Of a stretch of 64,000 bases of DNA, positions 1 to 7,765 are shown piece after piece (the stretch's first letter is position 1; every line of letters starts with the position of its first letter). Under the pieces are notes generated by a model. The model was not told where the DNA came from. It saw only the letters and a program-made list of their open reading frames with translations, and did no database searches. Made by a program: the position numbers and the translations under genes. The stretch is from contig NZ_RXLP01000026.1 of the NCBI RefSeq assembly GCF_004332295.1, positions 45,558 through 109,557 of the forward strand. Reading direction: 5' to 3'. The DNA comes from Alloscardovia theropitheci. GTDB taxonomy: Bacteria; Actinomycetota; Actinomycetes; Actinomycetales; Bifidobacteriaceae.

Positions 1-966
1 AAGGGACATATAGCACCTGCTACTCGTCGCCTAGTTCAAACAGCAGCAAAAGAATTAGGATATATCAAAATTGAAAATTCACGTAAAAGTTCATCCGGGC
101 TCATTGGACTTATTACGTCGGATTTTATCGGACGTTTTTCTCTTCCTCTTCTCACGGGAGCAGAAACTACTCTAGGTGCATCAAATCATGCAGCTCTTCT
201 TATGAGTTCCCATGGCAAGCCAAGTATCGAACAACGTCATATTAATCTTATTGCTTCTTATGGTGTTGACGGACTTATAGTCGCAGGAGATACAGCAAAT
301 CCCCGTGCGCCATTACCGGAAAACGTAACACAAGGACTTCCAACAGTTTACACTTATGATCCATCTACAGATGCTTCGGATTGTAGTGTAGTATGCGATA
401 ATCGTGGCGCAGGACGGCAAGCCATAGAATATTTGATTAATCTTGGAAAACGACATATCGCCATCATTAGTGGTTCTGATACATTTCAAGCTTCACGCGA
501 CCGACAGCAGGGCGCGATGGACGCGTTCCGCATGTACGATATGCAACCACTGGCTGTTATTAATGATCGTTGGAGCGAAGAATGGGGTTATAGAGCATCT
601 CATTGGTTATTGGACAGATATCCTCATTTAGATGCCGTATACTGTCTCAGTGATGAAATCGCACGTGGTGCATGTAGCGGGTTTGCTGTACGCGATTATC
701 ATGTTCCTTCCCAAGTAGCTGTTATAGGACATGACAATTGGGAAGTGTTTAGTACGGGAATGCATCCAATGCTCACCACATTTGACAACAATATCTCTCT
801 ACTCGGAAAGAAAGCCGCACGACTTCTTCTTGATGCTCTAAACGGAGAGCCCCATCATGGAATTCATACAGTGGAATGTTCGCTTATTATCCGAGAGTCC
901 ACTGACCCTCATAAGCGAATGAGGTTGCGCGGATCTGGCTCACTTACAGGACTCGAACGATACTAA
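1..966 (+). CDS. LacI/GalR-family transcriptional regulator (5' partial)
   Basis: The reading frame is open from base 1, so the start and most of the N-terminal helix-turn-helix lie outside the window. The first visible residues match the hinge-helix end of a LacI DNA-binding domain, followed by the usual periplasmic-binding-protein-like effector domain (SGLIGLITSDF, CDNRGAGRQA, VIGHDNWE). It closely resembles the regulator at 4977, with the same GLI(T)SD and SVVCDN blocks, so the two are paralogs. It faces the ABC transporter operon tail to tail. It probably represses sugar genes; the effector is unknown, and it could serve a cluster upstream of the window. Confidence 0.9.
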   Translation, partial: KGHIAPATRRLVQTAAKELGYIKIENSRKSSSGLIGLITSDFIGRFSLPLLTGAETTLGASNHAALLMSSHGKPSIEQRHINLIASYGVDGLIVAGDTANPRAPLPENVTQGLPTVYTYDPSTDASDCSVVCDNRGAGRQAIEYLINLGKRHIAIISGSDTFQASRDRQQGAMDAFRMYDMQPLAVINDRWSEEWGYRASHWLLDRYPHLDAVYCLSDEIARGACSGFAVRDYHVPSQVAVIGHDNWEVFSTGMHPMLTTFDNNISLLGKKAARLLLDALNGEPHHGIHTVECSLIIRESTDPHKRMRLRGSGSLTGLERY

Positions 967-968
967 AA

Positions 969-1007
969 AGGTGTTGTACAGTTTGCAATTGAAACTGTAC
1001 AACACCT
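969..1007. terminator. Perfect 16-bp hairpin after the LacI gene
   Basis: Arms at 969-984 and 992-1007 are exact reverse complements around a 7-nt loop. A run of A lies on the left, so the U-run is better on the minus strand, but the hairpin sits three bases after the plus-strand stop codon. It probably works as a two-way terminator between the convergent units. Confidence 0.7.
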
Positions 1008-1042
1008 CGATTTGCGCAAATCTATCATGTATGGAATTAAAA

Positions 1043-1081
1043 AATTGGGTATTTTATGCCACTGACATAAAATACCCAATT
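1043..1081 (-). terminator. Terminator of the ABC transporter operon
   Basis: Arms at 1043-1058 and 1066-1081 pair perfectly around a 7-nt loop. On the minus strand the hairpin is followed by TTTTTTAATT, a good intrinsic terminator for the importer operon that ends at 1193. Confidence 0.8.
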
Positions 1082-1192
1082 CCCATTCCTAGATGGTGGC
1101 ATACACGGCTCCAAACATGCACGCCGCCATCCCCATTGTTCCCAAAAAGGCACAACTCCCTAGGAACAACAAGCCTATAATGAAATGGTTTA

Positions 1193-2011
1193 TTAACCCT
1201 TTACAGCACCGGCCATAAAGCCCTTAACATAATACTTTTGCAAAGCGAGGAACAAAATAGCTGTAGGAATCAGCAAAATTACTACGCCTGCTTCAGTTGC
1301 ACCATAATCAATAACGCCCATAGTTTGCTGACGCATATTGACCAAGGTCAAAGGAAGAGTTGCATTAGACGAGCTAGACAAATACAGCGGAATCATGAAG
1401 TTATTCCATGCTTCAAGAAATGCTAGCAGACCTACAGTTACCATTGATGGCTTCACTACAGGAACCAGAATCTTTATAAGAGCTTGGAACGAGTTACAAC
1501 CATCGACCATAGCAGCTTCTTCCATATCCTTAGGAATTGATTCAAAAGCGTTACGCATGATGAAGGTACTCATTGGCAGCTGGAAGAGAGTAATAACCAA
1601 TCCAACGCCAATTAGGGAATCATTTAATCCTATTTGCTTGTACCATACCATCAAAGGAATCAGCAATGAAGCATATGGAACCATAAGAATGGAGAGTGTA
1701 ACCATAAATCCAAGATTTCGACCTGGATAGTTAAAACGTGAGAATGAATATCCCGCGAGAGTACATACAACAACCGAGAAGACTACCGCTACTAAGGTCA
1801 CAACAATCGAATTGAGTAAATATTTCCATAGCCCATCTTGATATCCAAACAATGTCAAATAGTTATTAACACCCCAGCCTTGTGACTGTGCAGAGCCTGG
1901 TTGCGGACTAAACGAACTAATTACTACCCACACCAAAGGAGCGATAAATACTAAAGCTAAAAATGCTTCACAAATTCGAGCGATAACGCGTTTCCACATT
2001 GGAGTTGACAT
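1193..2011 (-). CDS. Sugar ABC transporter permease, MalG/AraQ type
   Basis: This 272-residue inner-membrane permease has six likely membrane segments and the EAA loop that contacts the ATPase at about residues 165-184 (EEAAMVDGC then LVPVVKPS). A strong GGGAGGG ribosome site supports the start. It is the last gene of the operon binding protein - MalF-type permease - this gene, with only 19 bases after the preceding permease. No ATPase gene is present; CUT1 importers of actinobacteria commonly share one ATPase (MsiK) encoded elsewhere. The substrate is inferred from the island to be an arabinose-containing oligosaccharide, which the permease sequence itself does not show. Confidence 0.93.
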   Translation of the reverse strand: MSTPMWKRVIARICEAFLALVFIAPLVWVVISSFSPQPGSAQSQGWGVNNYLTLFGYQDGLWKYLLNSIVVTLVAVVFSVVVCTLAGYSFSRFNYPGRNLGFMVTLSILMVPYASLLIPLMVWYKQIGLNDSLIGVGLVITLFQLPMSTFIMRNAFESIPKDMEEAAMVDGCNSFQALIKILVPVVKPSMVTVGLLAFLEAWNNFMIPLYLSSSSNATLPLTLVNMRQQTMGVIDYGATEAGVVILLIPTAILFLALQKYYVKGFMAGAVKG

Positions 2012-2030
2012 AGTATTTTCCCTCCCCTAA

Positions 2031-2957
2031 CTACTTCGTATTGTCGCGCATACCGCGCATTTGAATGGAATTAATAATGACTAGAGCTGCGAGAACAACA
2101 AGAGACAAAGCTGCTGCCATTCCCAAATCTTTCTTCGAATCGAATGCGAAGTTATAAATCAGCTGAACAACTGTCATCGTCGAATTATTTGGACCGCCCT
2201 TAGTAAGAATGAAGAATTGATCAAATGCCAAAATTGATCCTGTTACGCAGTAAACCAAGCACATAACAATTGTTGGCTTCATCAATGGAAGTGTTACGGA
2301 ACGGAAAATTCTCCATGTACTTGCACCATCCATACGAGCTGCTTCATACAAATCGCTTGGAATTGCTTGCAAACCAATCATCATAAGGAGCATGTAGTAC
2401 CCAGAGAAACGCCACACGATAACAATAATTGTCGCCCATAAAGCACTTTGACCGGTAGCTAGAACAGATCCGCCTTCTTGCATAAGACCAAAGAAACTCA
2501 AAATACGAGTCACAGGACCAACCTGTGGGGAATACAGCGCGTAGAACAACAATGAGGCTGATGCCAGACCTGTTGCTGATGGAAGCAGGAAGCAAGTACG
2601 CAAGATATTATTCCATCGACTGCTCTCCTGGACTATCAGCGCTAATACGAGGCCTAGGGCGAGCAAGAAGATGGTTACGATAACGGTGTACTCAAGAGTA
2701 AACCAAATTGATTGCGGCAGTAGTTTATTCTCAAAAACTTTAATAAAGTTTTCTGGGAAGTTTGTGCCACGATTTCCCCCGAGCAATGACCATCGTGAGC
2801 AAGCCATTATGACAAGCAGGACGATTGGCACGAAGAAAAGAACAACAATCATTACCCAGTTAGGCAATGCATAGAGCAAACCGCGTCGAGTTTCAGCAGC
2901 TTGCGAACGTGAACGCTGTACTGGAATGGACTTCGCGTTCTTGGAACCAACGGTCAT
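2031..2957 (-). CDS. Sugar ABC transporter permease, MalF/UgpA type
   Basis: This 308-residue protein starts with a basic cytoplasmic leader (about residues 1-30) followed by six predicted membrane segments. The EAA loop is clear (YEAARMDGAS followed by VTLPLMKP), as in CUT1-type importers. It would form the heterodimeric channel with the 1193 permease and receive substrate from the binding protein at 3225. It is separated from the binding-protein gene by 267 bases that hold two stem-loops, which could lower its expression relative to that gene, a common arrangement in such operons. Confidence 0.93.
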   Translation of the reverse strand: MTVGSKNAKSIPVQRSRSQAAETRRGLLYALPNWVMIVVLFFVPIVLLVIMACSRWSLLGGNRGTNFPENFIKVFENKLLPQSIWFTLEYTVIVTIFLLALGLVLALIVQESSRWNNILRTCFLLPSATGLASASLLFYALYSPQVGPVTRILSFFGLMQEGGSVLATGQSALWATIIVIVWRFSGYYMLLMMIGLQAIPSDLYEAARMDGASTWRIFRSVTLPLMKPTIVMCLVYCVTGSILAFDQFFILTKGGPNNSTMTVVQLIYNFAFDSKKDLGMAAALSLVVLAALVIINSIQMRGMRDNTK

Positions 2958-3062
2958 TTTCCCTCCTTGGAGCTAATGAGTGTGTAGTATATGTACCTCT
3001 TGAAGTCATATACTTCTTACCGACGATGGCAAGATCTCTGTAGACGTTGAAATCCGCTATAA

Positions 3063-3128
3063 AGATTGTCTTAAGGCTGTCTTAAAACTGGCTGCCTTAT
3101 CTCATTCACCCGGACCTTAAGACAATCT
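3063..3128. repeat. 14-bp inverted repeat in the binding-protein/permease gap
   Basis: AGATTGTCTTAAGG at 3063-3076 is exactly inverted at 3115-3128. The 38-nt interior carries another related GTCTTAA block. It can fold on the minus-strand mRNA between the binding-protein and permease cistrons, a place where stabilising or attenuating hairpins are common. Confidence 0.55.
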
Positions 3129-3134
3129 CCGTAG

Positions 3135-3157
3135 CAGACCACAACGAGTGTGGTCTG
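3135..3157 (+). terminator. Terminator-like hairpin pointing against the operon
   Basis: CAGACCACA (3135-3143) pairs with TGTGGTCTG (3149-3157) and is followed on the plus strand by TTTTTA. As a terminator it would stop antisense transcription; on the sense mRNA it is only a 9-bp hairpin at the start of the intercistronic gap. Confidence 0.5.
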
Positions 3158-3224
3158 TTTTTAGTTATTATGTTGAGTATTTAGTTAGGTTTTTCACTAT
3201 TTCTCAAATTGATAACTCTAATAA

Positions 3225-4547
3225 TTACTTGCTCAAAACTTCGGTCACGGCCTGATTATCTGTCTTCAGGTCACCTTTACCCCACACGGCGTTCTGAACA
3301 AGAAGCTGCCATGGGGAGCCTGCTGCGTTGAACGCTTCGTTGAATGCAACAGCCTTTGGAGATTTACCATTACCATCAATAATTACAGAGTTAATAGTCT
3401 TGATACGTGGATCAGCATTCTCATATGCAGTCTTGAGTGTCTTAATGTTAGAAGCAGTATCACCGTTGTCTGCGAATACTTCTTTCTGCGCATCTTCACT
3501 CATGAGCCAAGACAAGAAGTTCCACGCCTGAGCAGCATGCTTAGAATCCTTAGAAATACCCATAGCATCACCGCCAAGGAAGGTAGAGGTCTTTCCTTCC
3601 TTAGTACCAGGGATAGGGGTTACACCAACCTCTACGCCGCCAGTCTTTTCGGCTTCAAAGAGAGCAGCTGTGGATGTGTTCGGATATGGCATTACGCCAA
3701 TCTTGCCATTTGCAAATGGAGCGGTCCACGTAGCTCCAGTTTCTTCCTTAGATCCAGCACCTAAACCATTGTTTGTATTTGCAAGTTCTTTGTACGCATC
3801 GAGAACTGCCTTCATGGATGCATTATCCAATGTCGCTTCAGTGCCTTCTTCGTTCAAAACGTTCTGACCGTCTGCCCATACAGATGGGAAGAGAGTGAAT
3901 ACTAAGGCTCCACCTGACTGACCAGAGAAGTAAGATCCGGCCACTCCGTCCTGATTTAGTGCTGCTACTGCCTTTGCCTGCTCTACAAATTCAGAGATAG
4001 ACTGTGGTCCTTTTTCTGGATCAAGACCAGCTTGACGATAGAGAGCCTTATTCCATACCATCACAGAAACATCAGTAATAAATGGCAGTGTATACTTCTT
4101 GCCATCGATAGTTCCTGCATCAATATGACCCTGCTGCAAGTCTGATTTATTAGGCAATTCATCAATTTGCTTGCTCAAGTCAGCAAAAATACCTTCTGAT
4201 GCCCAGTAAGGGATACGGACGACATCGCCTGCGAGGATATCAGGAAGCGAATTGGTCTGTGATGCACCACCAACTTTTCCTTCCATATCGTCATTAGGAA
4301 TAATCTCAAGCTTGACTTGATTTTTATGAGAGGCGTTGTATGCCTTTACCGCATTCTTCGCCTGACGTTCCAAAGGAGAACGGGTCCACAAGGTAATTGT
4401 GGTACCATCATCCGTTCCATTTACTGGAATATCAGCAGTTGAGCTTGCTGAAGTTCCACCTGAAGAACCACATGCAGCAATTGGAAGAAGCAATGCAGCT
4501 GTCGCCAATCCTGCAAGTACACGACCGAACTTATGGAAAGCTACCAT
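3225..4547 (-). CDS. Sugar ABC transporter substrate-binding lipoprotein
   Basis: This 440-residue extracellular solute-binding protein (family 1) opens with a lipoprotein signal peptide ending in the lipobox LPIAAC, with lipidated Cys26, then a Gly/Ser/Thr linker. The rest shows features of the fold: DGTTITLWT at the mature N-terminus, GKKYTLPFITD, and the late FLGGDAMGIS and AWNFLSWLMS blocks. It captures an oligosaccharide outside the membrane and delivers it to the two permeases downstream. It is first in the operon and divergent from the regulator at 4977. GAAAATTTTC and TGCGAAAA sites in the shared promoter region suggest repression by that regulator. Confidence 0.94.
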   Translation of the reverse strand: MVAFHKFGRVLAGLATAALLLPIAACGSSGGTSASSTADIPVNGTDDGTTITLWTRSPLERQAKNAVKAYNASHKNQVKLEIIPNDDMEGKVGGASQTNSLPDILAGDVVRIPYWASEGIFADLSKQIDELPNKSDLQQGHIDAGTIDGKKYTLPFITDVSVMVWNKALYRQAGLDPEKGPQSISEFVEQAKAVAALNQDGVAGSYFSGQSGGALVFTLFPSVWADGQNVLNEEGTEATLDNASMKAVLDAYKELANTNNGLGAGSKEETGATWTAPFANGKIGVMPYPNTSTAALFEAEKTGGVEVGVTPIPGTKEGKTSTFLGGDAMGISKDSKHAAQAWNFLSWLMSEDAQKEVFADNGDTASNIKTLKTAYENADPRIKTINSVIIDGNGKSPKAVAFNEAFNAAGSPWQLLVQNAVWGKGDLKTDNQAVTEVLSK

Positions 4548-4661
4548 ATTCGACTTCTTTCTCTAACCTGTTCTGCTTTGAACAGTTGACGGTATTTCCG
4601 TCACTTTGCTTTCGCCCTTTCACCCTTCGTTGACTGTGTTCCTTTGCGAAAACCTTTTCTC

Positions 4662-4689
4662 AGTGTATGCAAATTTTTCTCAAATTCAA
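4662..4689 (-). promoter_or_regulatory. Candidate promoter of the ABC importer operon
   Basis: On the minus strand TTGAAT (complement of 4684-4689) and TACACT (complement of 4662-4667) are 16 bases apart. The stretch 4645-4658, holding TGCGAAAA plus a partial mirror half, lies just past the -10 where a repressor would block initiation. Confidence 0.45.
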
Positions 4690-4800
4690 AATGTGCTATT
4701 TCGGAAAATAATCTATCCCATCAATACATAGAAACGGCTTAAAATCAACGTTTTCTCTTATAATTCGATAGTATTTTTAACAGAGAACGTGTCATTTTCG

Positions 4801-4810
4801 GAAAATTTTC
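4801..4810. promoter_or_regulatory. GAAAATTTTC operator candidate, copy 1
   Basis: A perfect 10-bp palindrome in the 429-bp divergent region between the binding-protein gene and the LacI gene. The same core occurs at 4897-4906 and 9885-9894 and nowhere else noticed in the window. Confidence 0.5.
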
Positions 4811-4892
4811 ATTTTTAGAATTCCAACTTGACAATGTACCGCACGGGGACAAAATTTAAGCTTTTTGCTATTACAGTAAATTTCAAACACAT

Positions 4893-4910
4893 ATGCGAAA
4901 ATTTTCGCAT
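4893..4910. promoter_or_regulatory. 18-bp perfect palindrome, likely LacI-type operator
   Basis: ATGCGAAAATTTTCGCAT is its own reverse complement. It lies 8 bases upstream of a consensus TATAAT (4918-4923) that would drive the LacI gene at 4977, covering where the -35 box should be. This layout fits autorepression. Confidence 0.7.
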
Positions 4911-4917
4911 GACATTA

Positions 4918-4923
4918 TATAAT
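4918..4923 (+). promoter_or_regulatory. -10 box of the LacI-family gene
   Basis: TATAAT is an exact consensus -10 placed 53 bases before the chosen ATG. No good -35 is seen, because the palindrome at 4893-4910 occupies that position. Confidence 0.55.
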
Positions 4924-4976
4924 ATATGATGATATGCAAAGATGCCCCCCATATTCTCACACGAAGAGGTCATACT

Positions 4977-5996
4977 ATGGAGTATCCTGACACGAACCAC
5001 TCATCACGCCTTGAAGATGTTGCTCAATTGGCACAGGTTTCCATTGCAACAGCTTCTAAAGCTCTTAGTGGCCGCCCTCGAGTTAGCGAAAAAACACGAC
5101 AGCGAGTTTTCGATGCTGCGAGACAGCTCAACTACTCCCCTAATAAACTTGCTCAGTCTCTGGTACAAGGGCGTTCAGGCACTATTGGCTTGATTACGTC
5201 AGACTTACAAGGACGTTTTTCTACTCCGATACTTATCGGAGCGGAAAACGAATTCCGCTCACATTCTGCTATGGTTGTTCTCGCAAACGCACGCGGTGAG
5301 TCTACGTTAGAGCGCGATCATGTCGATAGATTGCTTTCTCTTAAGGTAGATGGACTACTTATCGTCCAATCAAAAACTAACGCCCGCCCAAGCCTCGGCC
5401 ATGATTTTGGAGTGCCTTTGGTCTATGTCTATGGGCCTTCGAGCGACCCTCGGGACTGTTCCGTGGTATGTGACAATGTTGCAGCCGGCCGAATTGCTAT
5501 AGAGCATCTTATTTCTTGTGGGAAGAGGAAGATCGCTATTATCGCTGGAGATGAAACATATACTGCTGCTCACGATCGATTAACAGGCGCGAGGAATGCT
5601 CTTCACAGCGCCAACTTAGAAGTCGCGGGACCGATACGTTTTGGACATTGGGATGAAGACTGGGGTCGCGCAGCAACACGACTGCTTCTCAATCAAGGTG
5701 TTGAATTTGATGCTGTAGCATGTCAAAGTGATCAGCTAGCTCGCGGCTGCATTGACGCATTGAAAGAGCGAGGACTACAAATACCAACCGACGTAGCTGT
5801 TATTGGTCATGATGATTGGACTGTCTTAACGACAAGTTCCAGACCTCCTCTTTCTAGCATTGACAATAACAGTGAAAATCTCGGACGCATAGCTGCTCGC
5901 GCGCTTATGGACGCTATCGAGAATCACCCTCACCATGGTGTCGAATATGTTCCATGCAGACTTATTGCACGAGATTCTACTCTGCCTCTTGACTGA
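4977..5996 (+). CDS. LacI/GalR-family transcriptional regulator of the arabinoside island
   Basis: This 339-residue regulator has a LacI helix-turn-helix and hinge at residues 10-60 (LEDVAQLAQVS, TASKALSGRPRVS, AARQLNYSPNKLAQSL) and a sugar-sensing domain (GTIGLITSDL, SVVCDNVAAGR, VIGHDDWT). The ATG at 4977 is chosen over an upstream in-frame ATG at 4926 because GAAGAGGT lies six bases before it and the protein then begins like its family. It is divergent from the ABC importer and precedes the GPH/GH127 unit. Palindromes in both promoter regions suggest that it represses the importer, the GH127 operon and itself, and is released by an arabinose-containing ligand (inferred). Confidence 0.93.
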   Translation: MEYPDTNHSSRLEDVAQLAQVSIATASKALSGRPRVSEKTRQRVFDAARQLNYSPNKLAQSLVQGRSGTIGLITSDLQGRFSTPILIGAENEFRSHSAMVVLANARGESTLERDHVDRLLSLKVDGLLIVQSKTNARPSLGHDFGVPLVYVYGPSSDPRDCSVVCDNVAAGRIAIEHLISCGKRKIAIIAGDETYTAAHDRLTGARNALHSANLEVAGPIRFGHWDEDWGRAATRLLLNQGVEFDAVACQSDQLARGCIDALKERGLQIPTDVAVIGHDDWTVLTTSSRPPLSSIDNNSENLGRIAARALMDAIENHPHHGVEYVPCRLIARDSTLPLD

Positions 5997-6139
5997 TTAT
6001 GATGCAAAACCGGTCTCGATGCCTGGTAGATATTGATGCGCCAACGCATATAATTTAAGAAGAACTATCAACATAAATTATTATCAACGCCATTATTCTG
6101 TATTTTGATATGTAAAAATTCAGTCATCTTAGCATGTAA

Positions 6140-6181
6140 AAGTGGGATTGTTCTATCAAACTTGATAAAACAATCCCACTT
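6140..6181 (-). terminator. Terminator of the GH127-GPH operon
   Basis: AAGTGGGATTGTT (6140-6152) pairs with 6169-6181, and an inner TATCAA/TTGATA pair extends the stem. On the minus strand it is followed by TTTTACATG. It lies just past the GPH stop codon at 6246. Confidence 0.75.
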
Positions 6182-6245
6182 CGGTATGGAAGGAAGAAAA
6201 GAAATGATTAAGTTGTAGGATAGTCCTTTCTATCAGGCAATAATT

Positions 6246-7664
6246 TTATTCGTTACTCAGGCGTTCACTGCGCTGAGCAAGTTCTTTCTTAATTTGTGGT
6301 TCCATCTTTTCGTATTTACGATAGAAGCACATAATTAAAGCAACGATTGCGTAGACAATAACTGGAAGCCAAATAAAGCAGAAACTAATAGAATCCAGAG
6401 CCTGCTGACTTTGCTGTGCATTGGCTACATAGCCATTGGCATTCATGATTTCAAGTGGTAGGAATGCTCCCAGTCCGGATCCTACTTGAATGCAAAATGC
6501 TGATCCTACAGCCGTAAGGAATCCAGCAGCATGAATACCGGTTTTCCATTCGCCGTAATCAACAGTATCTGCAAGCATACCGAATGGCATACCACACGCA
6601 ATAGCCGCGCCAATAACGCCAATTGTCCAGAAGATTACAGCAAGCGCAACATTATCACCAGCCAACGGCATGAGTAACTGCCCTAAAGCGCCAATGCCTA
6701 AACCAATAATCATCGTCAGAGTCTTATTCTTGAGCTTGTTTGCTAAGATTGGCATTGCTAGAGTACCAACGATACCGATTATTTGCACACCATTAAACAG
6801 CGATGTTAAGTTTTCATTACCGAGATTGTATTTCGCATAGTACACTGCGACACCGTTTCGGGTCGATTGGGCAATCCAATAAATTACGAAAGCAGTGACG
6901 AGGATGAGCCATGGCCAGTTTTTCCATGCTGCTTTCAAAGAATCCTTAAATGGAATTGCTTTCTGCTTACTTGGTTGGTAGTTATATTCTTTCAAATTTT
7001 TAAATGCCGTCACCAGCAAAATAATTTCAATGACGCCATAGATAGCGGTCACAACCATGAAGCCTGTCTTATCACCGCCACCAATCATTGTCCCAAAGAA
7101 ACCAACAAGCGGAATAGTGAAAGACGAAGTAATGAAAGTTCCGATATTACCACCAAGCATACGATACGAATTAGCAATATTGCGCTCATTTGAATCCGAT
7201 GTCAAGTTCGGCAAAATTGCAGTAATTGGAGTTTGCACACCGGTATATACCGCACCTGCAGCAAGAATATAAGTAATCAACGCATACCAGAACTTTGACA
7301 CACCATTTGGTAAATCAGGCGCCGTGAAAGCAATGAATGCCGTTACAGCAAACGGTACGCATAACCAAAGGAACCATGGTCGGCTCTGTCCCCATTTAGT
7401 ATTTGTATGATCTACAATAGATCCCCAGATAATTGCTGAGATAGCATCAGCAAAACGCGCAATTAGAAGAATTGTTGCAGCGCCTACAGCGCCCGTTGCC
7501 GGAATACCGAAGACATCTGTATAGAAATACATGATGTACGATGAAATTGTAACGTATAGCAGATTTCCTGCCATATCGGTAAAGGAGTAGCTAATTTTCT
7601 CCTTCATAGACAATTTCACGGCACCTGAATTTCGGGCTGCTTGAACGGAGCTATTATGGCTCAT
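6246..7664 (-). CDS. GPH-family sugar:cation symporter (MFS superfamily)
   Basis: This 472-residue protein has twelve likely membrane segments and features of the glycoside-pentoside-hexuronide family: an N-terminal KEKISYSFTDMAGNLLY block, DAISAIIWGSIVDHTNTKWGQ after helix 2 and FGMLADTVDYGEWKTG in the C-terminal half. The ATG at 7664 is preferred to 7715 because AAAGGA lies about seven bases upstream of it. It is cotranscribed with the GH127 gene, so it probably imports a disaccharide or free sugar related to that enzyme. The ABC importer next door gives the island a second uptake route. Confidence 0.92.
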   Translation of the reverse strand: MSHNSSVQAARNSGAVKLSMKEKISYSFTDMAGNLLYVTISSYIMYFYTDVFGIPATGAVGAATILLIARFADAISAIIWGSIVDHTNTKWGQSRPWFLWLCVPFAVTAFIAFTAPDLPNGVSKFWYALITYILAAGAVYTGVQTPITAILPNLTSDSNERNIANSYRMLGGNIGTFITSSFTIPLVGFFGTMIGGGDKTGFMVVTAIYGVIEIILLVTAFKNLKEYNYQPSKQKAIPFKDSLKAAWKNWPWLILVTAFVIYWIAQSTRNGVAVYYAKYNLGNENLTSLFNGVQIIGIVGTLAMPILANKLKNKTLTMIIGLGIGALGQLLMPLAGDNVALAVIFWTIGVIGAAIACGMPFGMLADTVDYGEWKTGIHAAGFLTAVGSAFCIQVGSGLGAFLPLEIMNANGYVANAQQSQQALDSISFCFIWLPVIVYAIVALIMCFYRKYEKMEPQIKKELAQRSERLSNE

Positions 7665-7691
7665 TGTATTATCCTTTCGTAAAGAAAGTTG

Positions 7692-7717
7692 GGGTGCTTG
7701 CTTGTGCTCAAGCACCC
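7692..7717. terminator. Intercistronic hairpin between GH127 and GPH genes
   Basis: GGGTGCTTG (7692-7700) pairs with CAAGCACCC (7709-7717). On the minus strand it is followed by a broken pyrimidine run (CCAACTTTCTTTACG), so it may act as a partial terminator or mRNA stabiliser rather than a full stop. Confidence 0.45.
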
Positions 7718-7765
7718 TGAAGTTCCCATGTATACTGGGTTGTGTTTTGATTCTTGAGATGGAGC

